Shown: positions 27,370 to 35,617 of the stretch, in pieces | Position numbering within the stretch: position 1 is the first letter of the stretch | Layout of the letters: each line of letters begins with the position of its first letter | Assembly: GCA_048500255.1 (NCBI GenBank) | Contig: JASNYH010000004.1 | Span: 268,075 to 332,074 of the forward strand | DNA from: JAMHWF01 sp048500255 | Lineage (GTDB): Bacteria > Pseudomonadota > Gammaproteobacteria > Burkholderiales > Burkholderiaceae_C | Direction: 5' to 3' | DNA length: 64,000 nt | Translations under genes and position numbers: made by a program | Notes under the pieces: model-generated | Told to the model about the DNA's origin: nothing | What the model saw: only the letters and a program-made list of their open reading frames with translations | Database searches by the model: none

Positions 27370-28554
27370 TCAACGCACCTGCGACAGCAGCCCAGCGCCG
27401 TCGACGACGACGCGCTCGCCGGCGGCCAGGCCTTCGCGCACCGCCACGCGTGTCGCGTCGAGCGGCTCGTGGCGCACGGCGCGCGGCTCGAAGCGCTCGG
27501 CGTCGTGGTGGATCCACACGATGGTGCGGCCGGCGGCGTCGCGCGCCAGCGCCGACGCCGGCAGCGCGACGCCGCGCCCGCCGCCGCGCGTGCGCACGAC
27601 GACGCGCACCGGTTCGCCGACGGCCAGCGGCCGCGCCGACTCGACGATGCGGAATCGCAGCGGCAGCGCCTGGCCGCGCAGTTGTGCCGCCGCGCCGGCC
27701 GGCGCCAGCCGCAGCGCCGCGCCGTCGCCGCCGGCGACGATGCCGTCGGCACCGACGATGTCGGCGGCGAGCGCCGGGTCGTAGGCGATCGCCTCGACGG
27801 CCAGCCGCGACGGATCGACGATCTCGAACAGCAGCGCGCGCGCGTCGACCACCTCGCCGGCGACGACGGCCACGCTGGCGATCGCGCCGGCGATCGGCGC
27901 GGTGAGCGGCTGCAGCGCGTCGACACTGGCGGCGAGCGCAGCGCGGCGCTGCTTCAGGGCCTGCAGCTCGACGCGCGCGGCATCGATCTCCTTGGCCGGC
28001 ACCGAGCCCTCGAGCTGCTCGAGGCGCGCGACGCGCCGCTCGGCGATTGCCGCCTGCGCGTCGAGCTCGAAGCGCTGCGCGGCGCGGTCGCCGCGCTCGA
28101 GCGCGTCGATCGCCGGACGCAGCCAGGCGATCGTCTCGCCGCGCCGCACGCGCTGGCCGAGCTGCGGAAAGCCGCGCTGCGCCGGCAGCACGCTGCCCGC
28201 CTGCATCGCCTGCACGCGCCCGCCGGCCCCGGGGTCGGCAATGACGCGGCCGTTGAGTTCGCGGCTCGCGGCGAGTTCGCCGACGGCGACGACCTGCGTG
28301 CGGATCGCAAGCACGCGCTGCACGTGCTTGGGCACGAACAGCGTGCCGTCGGGCAGCCGCTGCGCCGCCTCGCGCGTGGCGGCGCCGGAAGCGGCGACGG
28401 CGGGCGGCGCGGCGGCGGCCGGCGCGGCCGGCGTGGCAGACGGGCCGTGCGGCTCGTCGCCGTGCGCAGCGGCGAGGCCGCCGGCGAGCGCCAGCACCAG
28501 CGCGGTCACGGCGCGCGCAGCGCCGCGGATCGGAGTTCGGTTCATCGGATTCAT
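27370..28554 (-). CDS. RND efflux periplasmic adaptor (CusB/CzcB-like)
   Basis: A 394-aa membrane fusion protein with a signal peptide and a short His-rich N terminus (AHGDEPHG) that may bind metal. A lipoyl/hairpin region follows (VLPAQRGFPQLGQRVRRGETIAWL, then a coiled-coil-like ELDAQAAIAERRVARLEQLE), then beta-barrel and membrane-proximal parts ending in EGLAAGERVVVDGAGLLSQV. ATG 28554 overlaps the stop of the preceding gene (28551-28554). The RND gene follows after 15 bp. Confidence 0.9.
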   Translation of the reverse strand: MNPMNRTPIRGAARAVTALVLALAGGLAAAHGDEPHGPSATPAAPAAAAPPAVAASGAATREAAQRLPDGTLFVPKHVQRVLAIRTQVVAVGELAASRELNGRVIADPGAGGRVQAMQAGSVLPAQRGFPQLGQRVRRGETIAWLRPAIDALERGDRAAQRFELDAQAAIAERRVARLEQLEGSVPAKEIDAARVELQALKQRRAALAASVDALQPLTAPIAGAIASVAVVAGEVVDARALLFEIVDPSRLAVEAIAYDPALAADIVGADGIVAGGDGAALRLAPAGAAAQLRGQALPLRFRIVESARPLAVGEPVRVVVRTRGGGRGVALPASALARDAAGRTIVWIHHDAERFEPRAVRHEPLDATRVAVREGLAAGERVVVDGAGLLSQVR

Positions 28555-29117
28555 CCTCGTGCGCCTGCGCGGCGGCTGCGACGCCGCGCCAGGCCCGCCC
28601 ACACGGCGGCGAGCCCGGCCAGCGTGGCCGCCAGCGTGACGGCGGGGGCCGCGCCGACGCCGTCGCCCGCCACCGCATCGGCCGGCGGCGTCGGCACGTC
28701 GAGCGTCGCCGCCAGCAGGTCGGCCGTCGCGCCGGCTTCGATGGTCAGCGTCAGCGCATGGTGGCCGGGCGCCGGCGCGGCGGCGAGCGCCAATGCATAG
28801 ACGCCGGGCGCCGTTTCGGCGGCCATGCCGGCGAACGCGCCTTCGATGGCGACGGTGGCACCGGCGACGGGTTCGTTCGTCGCCTGGCGGTCGAGCCAGA
28901 CCACGAGGCGCTGCGGCTCGAGCACGGCGACGAGCTCGAACTCGTCGGTCGCGGAGGCGGCGCGCGGCAGCAGCGGCGCGCCGGCGGTGGGCGGCGGCGC
29001 GCCGTGGTCCTCGCCGGCGTGGGCCTGCAGCGTGGCGGGCGCCCCGGCGAGGACCAGCGCAGCGGCGAGCGCGAGTGCGCCGCCAGCGCGGCGCGGCAGT
29101 GCAAAGAGATCGGTCAT
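28551..29117 (-). CDS. Periplasmic protein with C-terminal membrane anchor, metal efflux operon
   Basis: A 188-aa protein: signal peptide ending near LQA, mature start HAGEDHGAPPP with possible metal-binding His, a beta-sandwich-like body (FELVAVLEPQRLVVWLDRQ, TVAIEGAFAGM, GHHALTLTIEAG) and a C-terminal hydrophobic helix before RRRSRR. It is coupled by 4-bp overlaps to both neighbours, the broken outer-membrane factor gene and the adaptor gene. Genes of this kind occur in metal RND operons of Burkholderiales; the function is unknown. Confidence 0.8.
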   Translation of the reverse strand: MTDLFALPRRAGGALALAAALVLAGAPATLQAHAGEDHGAPPPTAGAPLLPRAASATDEFELVAVLEPQRLVVWLDRQATNEPVAGATVAIEGAFAGMAAETAPGVYALALAAAPAPGHHALTLTIEAGATADLLAATLDVPTPPADAVAGDGVGAAPAVTLAATLAGLAAVWAGLARRRSRRAGARG

Positions 29118-30363
29118 GGCAGCACTCCGAGAGCCTGGTTGAATCGCGAGACGGCGGCGGCACGCGCGGTGGCGAGCCGGCGCAGCTCGGCCTGTGCGTC
29201 GAAGTCGGCGCTGCGCGCGCGCAGCAGCGTCGCGAGGTCGCTCTCGCCGAGCGCGAACGACTTGCGCAGCAGCGCCAGCGTGTCGGCAGCGAGCGCAGCG
29301 CGGTCGGCCGCGCCGGCGGCCTGCCGCTCGACGGTCGCGAGCTCGCGCCGCGCCGCCTAGACGTCGAGCGCCAGGCGCTCGCGCAGCAGCACGGCCTGCG
29401 CCTCGGCCTCGGCCAGCTCGGCGCGCTGCGCCGCCGTCTCGCGCAGCAGGCGCGGCGGCGACGCCAGCGGCACGGCGAGACGCACGCCGATCGCGTCGGC
29501 GGGGCGCTCGCCGCTCGCGTCGCGTTCGCGCTGCCAGCGCAGCGCGACTTCGGGCGCGTCGCGCGACGCGCGCGCGGCGACCTCGAGGCGCGCCTGCGCG
29601 CTGCGCCGCGCGGCGTCGGCGGCGGCGAGTTCGGCGTGCGGCGCGGCGCCCGTGGCGTCGGCGTGCGGCGCCTCGGGCGCGAGCGCGTCGGGCGCGGGCG
29701 CACCGGTCAGCGCCTGCAGCGCATCGGCGGCGGCGCGCTCGGCGCGCTCGGCCTCGGCGAGCTCACCCTCCTGCTGGCGCACGTCCGACAGCGTCACGTT
29801 GGCGTCGACGCGCGCCAGCTCGCCGGCGCGCACGCGGCGCTCGACGTCGGCGTGCAGCGCGCGTGCCGCGCCGACGCGCAGCGCTGCGAGCGCCGTGCGG
29901 TCGCGCGCCGCGGCGAGCTGCCACCAGGCGTCGCGCAGCGTGGCGGCGAGCTGCAGCCGCGCGAGCGCCGCGGCGGCGTCGACGCGCTGCGCATCGGCCT
30001 CGGCGCGCGCACGCTCGGCGTCGCGCTGGCGTGGCAGCCACAGCGGCACGCTGACTTCGGCCTCCCATTCGCGGCGCCCGCGGCCGTCGTTCAGGCGGTC
30101 GTTGAGATGCGCGACGGCGACGCTCGGCGGCGCCGGCGTCCACGCGGCGGCCTGCGCGTCGGCCGCCGCCTGCGCGCGGCGCGCAGCGCGCGCGCCGCCG
30201 GCGCGCGCTGCCAGGCCCGTTCGAGCGCCTGCGCCAGCGTGGCGGGCGGCGCAGTCGACGTCGCGGCGCTCGCGGGCGCGCCGTCGGCGGCCGTCGCGGC
30301 GTGCGTCGCGAGCGCGGCGGCGCTCGCGATGCACGCGATCGTCGACACCAGTGTTCGTTTCAT
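29114..30363 (-). pseudogene. CusC/CzcC-like outer-membrane factor, broken by a frameshift and a stop
   Basis: A signal peptide starts at ATG 30363 (MKRTLVSTIACIASAAALA) and leads into TLAQALERAWQRAPAARAL. Around 30170-30212, in a GC-only run, the frame must shift by one base to continue as QAAADAQAAAWTPAPPS. It then reads well to 29357-29359, where an in-frame TAG interrupts LRERLALDV-stop-AARRELATVE. After the stop the same frame continues to the expected C terminus, ending in NQALGVLP and an ATGA overlap with the next gene. Repairing both lesions gives about 416 aa, the usual CzcC length. Both could be real decay or, less likely together, sequencing error. Confidence 0.85.
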
Positions 30364-30511
30364 GCGGCCCTCTCGGGGCAATGGCGCTGCAGGGATCGCG
30401 CGGCGCACGCGACGGCCGAATGCTTCGGCGGGCGCGCGGCGGCGCGGCCAGAGGGCGGCGCGCATGCCGACGCCGGCGCTCAGGGGCGCCGGCGCGACGA
30501 CGTGCGCCGCG

Positions 30512-30988
30512 TCAGGCGGCGCGTTCGATCGGGGGGCGGTGCAGCGGCTCGGGCGTGATCGACGCCCAGCTGCGCGGCTGCGGCAGCGGCAGCCGTTCGG
30601 TGCGCGCAGCGCCGGCGGCGCGCGAGTCGATCGCCGGCATCAGCGCGGCGCCGGCAGCGCCGCAGTGCTGGCAATGGTCGCAGCCGCCGGGGCTGGCGGC
30701 GTGGTGCATGGCGACGTGCTGCGCCGCCTCGCAAAGGGGGTCGGCGTCGTCGTGCAGTGCGACATCCGCGGGGCCCGCGGCCGCATCGGCGTGTGGCATC
30801 GCGTGCAGACCGTCGTGATGGGCGTGGTGGGCGCGAGCCCCGTCCGACTGCATCGACATCGACATCGCGGTACCGGCCACGTCGTCGCAGGCAGCGCGCG
30901 GCGAGGCGGCCTGCGAGGCCTGCAGCGCAAGACCCAGCATCAGCAGCACGGCAAACACGCGGCGCACGACGGCGGACATGAGGGCCAT
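30512..30988 (-). CDS. DUF2946/CopL-like His- and Met-rich exported protein
   Basis: A 158-aa protein with a signal peptide (VVRRVFAVLLMLGLALQASQA). The mature part is rich in His, Met and Cys (AHHAHHDGLHAMPHADAA, AMSMSMQ, GGCDHCQHCG) and ends with PLHRPPIERAA, a tail seen in DUF2946/CopL-type copper proteins. It is probably a periplasmic copper-binding protein leading the efflux operon. ATG 30988 and 30979 are both possible starts. Confidence 0.78.
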   Translation of the reverse strand: MALMSAVVRRVFAVLLMLGLALQASQAASPRAACDDVAGTAMSMSMQSDGARAHHAHHDGLHAMPHADAAAGPADVALHDDADPLCEAAQHVAMHHAASPGGCDHCQHCGAAGAALMPAIDSRAAGAARTERLPLPQPRSWASITPEPLHRPPIERAA

Positions 30989-31115
30989 GATAGCCGCCCC
31001 CCAAGGCCGCGACTTGCGGCGGGTCAAGCCCCGCTGCGCAGCGCGACACGCGTGCGGCCGCCGCGAGCTTTGAGCGATCATGCGCGGGCCACGACAACGA
31101 CTGGGACGCCGCGCC

Positions 31116-31145
31116 GTGAAGCTCGCCACCTGGAATATCAACAGT
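31116..31145 (+). pseudogene. 5' remnant of exonuclease III (xth) at the island border
   Basis: GTG 31116 begins the peptide VKLATWNINS, which is the highly conserved N terminus of exonuclease III (MKLATWNINSL). Homology stops right after this Ser; the frame then runs GPTSSNDVSAKY and stops. The rest of the gene (catalytic Glu, Asp, His) is missing from this place. The integrase gene 230 bp downstream points to insertion of the island as the cause. Confidence 0.7.
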
Positions 31146-31167
31146 GGCCCCACATCCTCCAACGACG

Positions 31168-31200
31168 TGTCAGCAAAGTATTAAATCTCCTTTGCTGACA
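31168..31200. repeat. Perfect 11-bp inverted repeat at the island border (candidate att core)
   Basis: TGTCAGCAAAG (31168-31178) and CTTTGCTGACA (31190-31200) flank an 11-bp A/T-rich spacer. The site lies about 23 bp after the last recognisable exonuclease III codon and 172 bp before the integrase gene, where a recombinase core or an integrase operator is expected. Confidence 0.5.
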
Positions 31201-31255
31201 ATGAGTTATTGGATCATAGCGTCTCACGAGAGCGCATCCAAGCGCGTGATCTGCC

Positions 31256-31302
31256 GGTAGCTACGCTGGTAGCTAGGCGGATTCTCTAGGTCTAGCTACC
31301 AG
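31256..31302. repeat. Repeated GGTAGCTA motifs upstream of the integrase
   Basis: GGTAGCTA occurs directly repeated at 31256-31263 and 31268-31275. The second copy is the left arm of a perfect 11-bp palindrome, CTGGTAGCTAG (31266-31276) and CTAGCTACCAG (31292-31302). Likely binding sites for the integrase arm domain, an excisionase or a repressor. Confidence 0.5.
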
Positions 31303-31372
31303 TCCTGGAACGGCGTAGAGTGTCTCCAATATAGCCGCAGGTGAGGCCTTGCCTGGGGTGGGAGACGCAAAC

Positions 31373-32629
31373 ATGGGCAAGCAAGTTCATTTACTCGACG
31401 ACATCCAGATCAAGCACTGGATGAAGCAGGGAGCGCCGGTCGCCAAGTCCGATGGCGACGGACTGACGTTCACGCTGTCCGCCTCGGGAACCGCGGCCTG
31501 GGTGCTCCGGTACAGCCTGCCAGGTAGTCGTCGGCGAGAGCTGACGATAGGCAACTACCCGGACGTTTCCCTTGCTAAGGCCAGGCAGATAGCGCGCGAG
31601 GAACGCGCAGCCATCGACCGAGGCGAAGACCCCGCGAACCGTAAGAAGGTCGTGAAGATGGAGTCCAAGATGTCTTGGACGGTCCGCGCGCTGATTGCAG
31701 ACTTCAAGGAGAAGAAGCTCGGTCCGGACGATCTCGCCGTGGGCACCATCTACTACCGCAAGTGGGATCTGGAAAACGTGATCCTACCCAAGCTCGGCTC
31801 GATGCGCGTGGACAAGGTTTCGCCAGCCCACGTCGTGCATGTCATCGAATCCGCGGAACGCAGTTGGACCGTATCGAAGCGGATCCTGACCTCCTGCAAG
31901 CAGTTGTTCGCACACGCTTGTGGCAAGAAGCTGATCTATTCGAATCCGGCCCTGGGGATCGACATCACCTCCTTGATGGGACCGCGTCCACCCGTGCGCA
32001 AGCGGGTCATGCTCTCGGAAGACGAACTCTGCATCCTGCTGAAGGACATCGAGGACATCGGCTTCGAGAACGCCCTGGCCTTCCGGATCTTGCTGGCGAC
32101 CTGCGTCCGCTCCGTCGAACTGTCGAAGGCCCGCTGGGAGCACGTGGATCTCGACAAGGGAGACTGGTGGGTGCCGGATACCGTGGTCAAGACACGGGCA
32201 GGCTTTCTCGTGCCCCTCACGCCCACGGTGGTCGGTTGGTTCAAGGAGCTCAAGGAACTGGCGGGCGACTCCGATTGGGTGCTGCCCTGCCGCGTGGAGC
32301 GCCGCAGGCGGCGCTTCGGCGGCGACATCCATGTGGGCGGCACGACCTTGTGGGCCGCCATCACGCGCGCTTTCGAGCGGGGCGACATCGAGATCCGGCG
32401 CTTCACGCCGCACGACACGCGCAGCACGGCCAAGGGCCACATGCGCAACATGGGCATCAGCCGGGAGATCTCAGAGATCGCGCTCAACCACGTGCTCAAG
32501 GGTGTGGAAGGCATCTACGACGTTCGCGAGGAAATACCCGAACGCCGCGTGGCGCTCGAACGCTGGGCCGAGTTCATCGCCAGATGCGAAGCTGCTGCGA
32601 ACCGTCCCCAATGCGTGCTGGCCGCTTGA
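31373..32629 (+). CDS. int: Tyrosine recombinase integrase of the island (P4-type)
   Basis: A 418-aa integrase of the P4/DUF4102 type. The N-terminal arm-binding part has GLTFTLSASGTAAWVLRYSL and LTIGNYPDVSLAKARQIA. The catalytic domain shows box I CVRSVELSKARWE, HDTR in FTPHDTRSTAKGHM, a further His in IALNHVLKG and the nucleophile Tyr in GIYDVREEI. ATG 31373 matches the family N terminus. It is transcribed away from the border. Confidence 0.92.
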   Translation: MGKQVHLLDDIQIKHWMKQGAPVAKSDGDGLTFTLSASGTAAWVLRYSLPGSRRRELTIGNYPDVSLAKARQIAREERAAIDRGEDPANRKKVVKMESKMSWTVRALIADFKEKKLGPDDLAVGTIYYRKWDLENVILPKLGSMRVDKVSPAHVVHVIESAERSWTVSKRILTSCKQLFAHACGKKLIYSNPALGIDITSLMGPRPPVRKRVMLSEDELCILLKDIEDIGFENALAFRILLATCVRSVELSKARWEHVDLDKGDWWVPDTVVKTRAGFLVPLTPTVVGWFKELKELAGDSDWVLPCRVERRRRRFGGDIHVGGTTLWAAITRAFERGDIEIRRFTPHDTRSTAKGHMRNMGISREISEIALNHVLKGVEGIYDVREEIPERRVALERWAEFIARCEAAANRPQCVLAA

Positions 32630-32766
32630 CGGCCGCCCAAAGGAGACCGCAAAGCGCTCGCCGATTCCTCAATGGCGTAGAGCCATGCGGTCCGTCCGGC
32701 CCTGGCCCAACCGTCGACGTCCTCGCAGATACCTCGGAGCGGCAAGCGCTGCGTTCGATGGCCCGG

Positions 32767-33294
32767 CTATCGGCCACAGCGCTGGCTGTGAGCGCAGTCC
32801 CCGCACAGATGCGGAGCCCCGTTCGCACGTGGCTGAAGGGCTCCCCTCAGCAGTTGCCTGCGACGCCTGGCCAGCGCCACCACCTCTCGCGCGGGCAAGA
32901 GGCGCACGCGTCGGCAGCCTAGAAACCGCCCGTCCGGGGCCTGAATGAGCACGTACGCATGCGACGCGACGGGTTGCCCCGACTCGCTGCCCAGCGCCAT
33001 CCGCTGCGCAGACAGCTCGATCACGTCCGAGGGATAGGCCCGCGCATGCGCGCGCGTCTTGAGCTCCAGCAGCACGAACACCCCATCCCGGCGCCGGTAC
33101 GCACGGTCGACCTTCGCTGAAATCGCCTCTGGCTCCCCGACGCGGAAAGGCCGCTCGCTGTAGATGAGCTCGGCGCGCCGCAGCTCTCCGGGAAGGCGGG
33201 CCCAGCCGTTGGGGCGGCCCATGAGCCAACGCCGTGCGCTCCACAGCAGCAGGCCGACAGCAAGCCCGCATGCGACGACCACTTCAGCGGACAT
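32767..33294 (-). CDS. Cas4-like PD-(D/E)XK nuclease, C-terminal half
   Basis: A 175-aa protein with an N-terminal hydrophobic helix (VVVACGLAVGLLLW), then a PD-(D/E)XK core: Asp in SAKVDRAYRR, ExK in LLELKTR and a downstream Gln in ELSAQRMAL. The C terminus has CGDCAHSQRC, the C-x2-C-x5-C cluster that with one N-terminal Cys holds the iron-sulfur cluster in Cas4/AddB-type nucleases. The missing N-terminal Cys is found in the upstream neighbour, whose end overlaps this start by 11 bp. No cas1/cas2 or repeats are nearby, so CRISPR adaptation is unlikely. Confidence 0.75.
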   Translation of the reverse strand: MSAEVVVACGLAVGLLLWSARRWLMGRPNGWARLPGELRRAELIYSERPFRVGEPEAISAKVDRAYRRRDGVFVLLELKTRAHARAYPSDVIELSAQRMALGSESGQPVASHAYVLIQAPDGRFLGCRRVRLLPAREVVALARRRRQLLRGALQPRANGAPHLCGDCAHSQRCGR

Positions 33295-33751
33295 GATGCA
33301 CCTCCATGCGCCGGCAGCGCCACCCTGCGTACCAGACCATCAGCGACAGGGCGTGGCGAAGCGGGATGCAGGCCCACGGATGGCGGCAAAGCCAGGCACA
33401 GACGAGCGGCGCTGCGCGGTAGTACCACACGATCAGGCGGCATCCCGGGCCGCTGGTGCGCAGCACGCCGTCCCGATAGCGTCGCAGGACCTCGGTTTGC
33501 GGGGCGGCACTTCCGAAGATGTGGGTCGCGATGAAGCACCGGCCCCGCCGGCCGGGCCGCTCCGCCGCGGCCTGCGCGTCGAATGCGGCGTGCAGGCGCA
33601 GGCCCCGCTGGAGCGCTTCGTGCTGCGCGGCGGAGACCTTCCGTCCGTGGCGGTGATCCAGAGCCACCCTGCGCTCGCACATGCCCATGGCGGCCAACTC
33701 GGATGCACTGACACCGCTGCTCTCGCCGCGATCCATCGTTCCATGTCCCAT
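33284..33751 (-). CDS. CFI-box protein with Cas4-like N-terminal Cys segment
   Basis: A 155-aa protein. The N-terminal part SASELAAMGMCERRVALDHR resembles the first segment of Cas4 nucleases, in which one Cys ligates the cluster. It is followed by a CFI-box: RCFIATHIFG, then EVLRRYRDGVLRTS, and hydrophobic segments (LIVWYYRAAPLVCAW and a later one). It overlaps by 11 bp the gene with the nuclease core. The two may be subunits of one enzyme, or the product of an old frameshift in a single gene. Confidence 0.7.
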   Translation of the reverse strand: MGHGTMDRGESSGVSASELAAMGMCERRVALDHRHGRKVSAAQHEALQRGLRLHAAFDAQAAAERPGRRGRCFIATHIFGSAAPQTEVLRRYRDGVLRTSGPGCRLIVWYYRAAPLVCAWLCRHPWACIPLRHALSLMVWYAGWRCRRMEVHHVR

Positions 33752-33759
33752 ACCGCCCC

Positions 33760-34056
33760 CTATTCGCCCAGCGGCTCGGCGAACACCAGGTCGGTCACGG
33801 CACCGGACCCGAAGCCCGCGGGGGCAACTGCTTGCGGCGCCTCTGTGGCGGGACGGCCCGCGATCGCCTCCCCTGCGGGCGCCGGCGCCGGCAAGGTGAC
33901 GGCGCGCAAGCCCTCATGTGCCAGCAGACGCAGCCGGTTCACCCGCTTCACGCCCTTGCCGAACCGGATCAGGTCGTCGTAGAGCGGCGGGTTGTCGTCC
34001 CGCGACATCTCGAACAGGAGCCGGATCGTGCCATCGTTGCGGCTTTCCTCGCTCAT
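33760..34056 (-). CDS. ParR-like partner of ParM, copy 1
   Basis: A 98-aa protein (RLLFEMSRDDNPPLYDDLIR, KRVNRLRLLAHEGLRA). The N-terminal half looks like a ribbon-helix-helix domain, as in ParR/StbB proteins that bind centromere repeats and cap ParM filaments; the C-terminal part is Ala/Pro-rich. It overlaps the end of the ParM-like gene by 4 bp (ATGA, 34053-34056). About half of the aligned domain is identical to the copy at 35303-35617. Confidence 0.7.
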   Translation of the reverse strand: MSEESRNDGTIRLLFEMSRDDNPPLYDDLIRFGKGVKRVNRLRLLAHEGLRAVTLPAPAPAGEAIAGRPATEAPQAVAPAGFGSGAVTDLVFAEPLGE

Positions 34057-35072
34057 CGCACACCTCCGGCATCGGCGCCGCTGCGGCCGGCAAGGTAGTT
34101 CATCCCCGCGATCTGAAACCCGCGCACGTTGGCGAACATGCCGTCCCGGAGCACCAGCACCCGCTGGCGCGGAAACGCCGCCCGGACGGCGCCCTTGAAC
34201 AGATGGACGCCGCCACCGGCCATCACGATGTTGTGGAAGCCCGTCGCATCTCCGATCCAGTGCAGCATCGACGAGATCGCCTGGCCGGTGATCTTCTCGA
34301 CCATCGGCCGCATCCGTTGCAGGTCGTACGGCCGCTGGTAGATCGTGGGCGCCCTGCCCGCTCGCAGCGCCGCATCGACCGCATCGAGGTCTCTGTACTG
34401 AACGCCGATGTCCAAGGTGATCTCCGAGGCCAGTGCCTGAAGCACGTCCGCAACGCCTCGGGGCACGGAATGGCTGCGCTTCTGCACGAAGCGCACGCCC
34501 CGCGCGACCACCCAATCGAAGGTCCGGTATCCGGGGTCGAGCACGAGACTGTTCTCCCCCGCGATCCGGTCCATCTTGCCGGCGACGGACGCGAAGTAGA
34601 CCAGGGCACCCTGCGGCTGCGCGACCGCCATGGTCTTGTGCACGACCACCCGACGGCCTCCGCCGACATCGTGCGTCCCCGTCATGGCCCGCTCGAGCTT
34701 TGCCTTGCGCGCCGCCAGCAGTGCCACGGGCAGACCGACGACGAGCAGGTGTATCTCCGACACCTTCATCATGCGAAGGGCACCCCTGAGCAGCGCCAGG
34801 TACTCCGGCGTCTCCGTGTAGCGGTCGTGCATCTGGGAAGGCCGGAAGGCATCGCCGGCGAGCACGACATCCGGCCCCACCTCGTAGAACAGGCCGCCAA
34901 TGGGGATGCACATCGTCGCGCGGCTCTCGATCGCGGCGGCCTTGGAGGAATCCCTCGCCGCCGGATAGCACAGCGAAGGAAAGCTCGTGCACCGGATCTC
35001 GGTGCCGGCCACCCCCGTGACGAACTTGGTATGGCCGAACCCGACGTCTACGGCCCTGACCACTGGATTCAT
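34053..35072 (-). CDS. ParM/StbA-like actin-family ATPase, copy 1
   Basis: A 339-aa actin-fold ATPase. The phosphate-1 loop is DVGFGHTKFV, phosphate-2 is LDPGYRTFDW and the adenosine loop AGGGVHLFKGAV. Such proteins polymerise to push plasmid copies apart (type II partition). ATG 35072 starts the fold directly. It is one of two tandem copies; the other at 35604-36629 is clearly related but diverged. The 230-bp gap upstream of this copy contains no gene and may hold its centromere or promoter. Confidence 0.85.
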   Translation of the reverse strand: MNPVVRAVDVGFGHTKFVTGVAGTEIRCTSFPSLCYPAARDSSKAAAIESRATMCIPIGGLFYEVGPDVVLAGDAFRPSQMHDRYTETPEYLALLRGALRMMKVSEIHLLVVGLPVALLAARKAKLERAMTGTHDVGGGRRVVVHKTMAVAQPQGALVYFASVAGKMDRIAGENSLVLDPGYRTFDWVVARGVRFVQKRSHSVPRGVADVLQALASEITLDIGVQYRDLDAVDAALRAGRAPTIYQRPYDLQRMRPMVEKITGQAISSMLHWIGDATGFHNIVMAGGGVHLFKGAVRAAFPRQRVLVLRDGMFANVRGFQIAGMNYLAGRSGADAGGVR

Positions 35073-35302
35073 ATGGTTCTCCTGAACTGTGTTGCGAAAC
35101 GGGCGGCCATCGACGGCGCCCACGCGGACCGCGCCTGGGCATCCCATGATTCCGTTCGGGCGCGACTCCACCCCGACCACGGTCTCAGTTCGTCCCGCGC
35201 CGTCCCATACAGGCCGGGCGCTGCGCATTCCGTCTCACCACGGTCTCACGGGAGTCCCACGCGTCAAGGGGGCGTCTGGGATCGGAGGGCTCGGCCCGAG
35301 GC

Positions 35303-35617
35303 TCATTCCCTCAGGGGCGCTTCAAAGAGCCCGGAGGTCACGCTGGGGTCCAAGGCCGCGAGGTCTGCATGCTCGCCCCCGTCCTCGCTGCCGAGGGCGG
35401 GACCGGCTTGCGCCGGCGCTGGCGCGGCGGGACCCGACAGCTTCAGCTGGCTCGCCAGCAGACCGTCATGGGCCAGGGTGCGCAGCCGCGCGACGCGCCT
35501 GCGCCCCTTCTTCAACTGCACGAGTGCGTCGAACAGGAGAGGATCGTCGCTGCGGCTCAGCTCCAGGGTGACGCGGATGCGCAAGGCCTGCGACCGGCGT
35601 GTCTCATCGCTGTCCAT
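35303..35617 (-). CDS. ParR-like partner of ParM, copy 2
   Basis: A 104-aa paralogue of the small protein at 33760-34056: RIRVTLELSRSDDPLLFDAL and RRRVARLRTLAHDGLLA align with IRLLFEMSRDDNPPLYDDL and KRVNRLRLLAHEGLRA. The N-terminal half probably is a ribbon-helix-helix DNA-binding domain. The start overlaps the end of the ParM copy 2 gene by 14 bp. Confidence 0.7.
   Translation of the reverse strand: MDSDETRRSQALRIRVTLELSRSDDPLLFDALVQLKKGRRRVARLRTLAHDGLLASQLKLSGPAAPAPAQAGPALGSEDGGEHADLAALDPSVTSGLFEAPLRE

Noticed and set aside
23764..28800. A 1678-codon open frame on the plus strand opposite the RND operon
   Set aside because: It is antisense to well-recognised genes and its product is low-complexity Arg/Gln/His/Asp; it exists only because extreme GC content removes stop codons.
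31090..31372. tRNA gene as the integration site of the island
   Set aside because: No cloverleaf sequence or CCA-type 3' end can be recognised; the flanking sequence matches the start of exonuclease III instead.
32767..33751. CRISPR adaptation locus because of Cas4-like genes
   Set aside because: No cas1, cas2 or repeat-spacer array is visible anywhere in the window.
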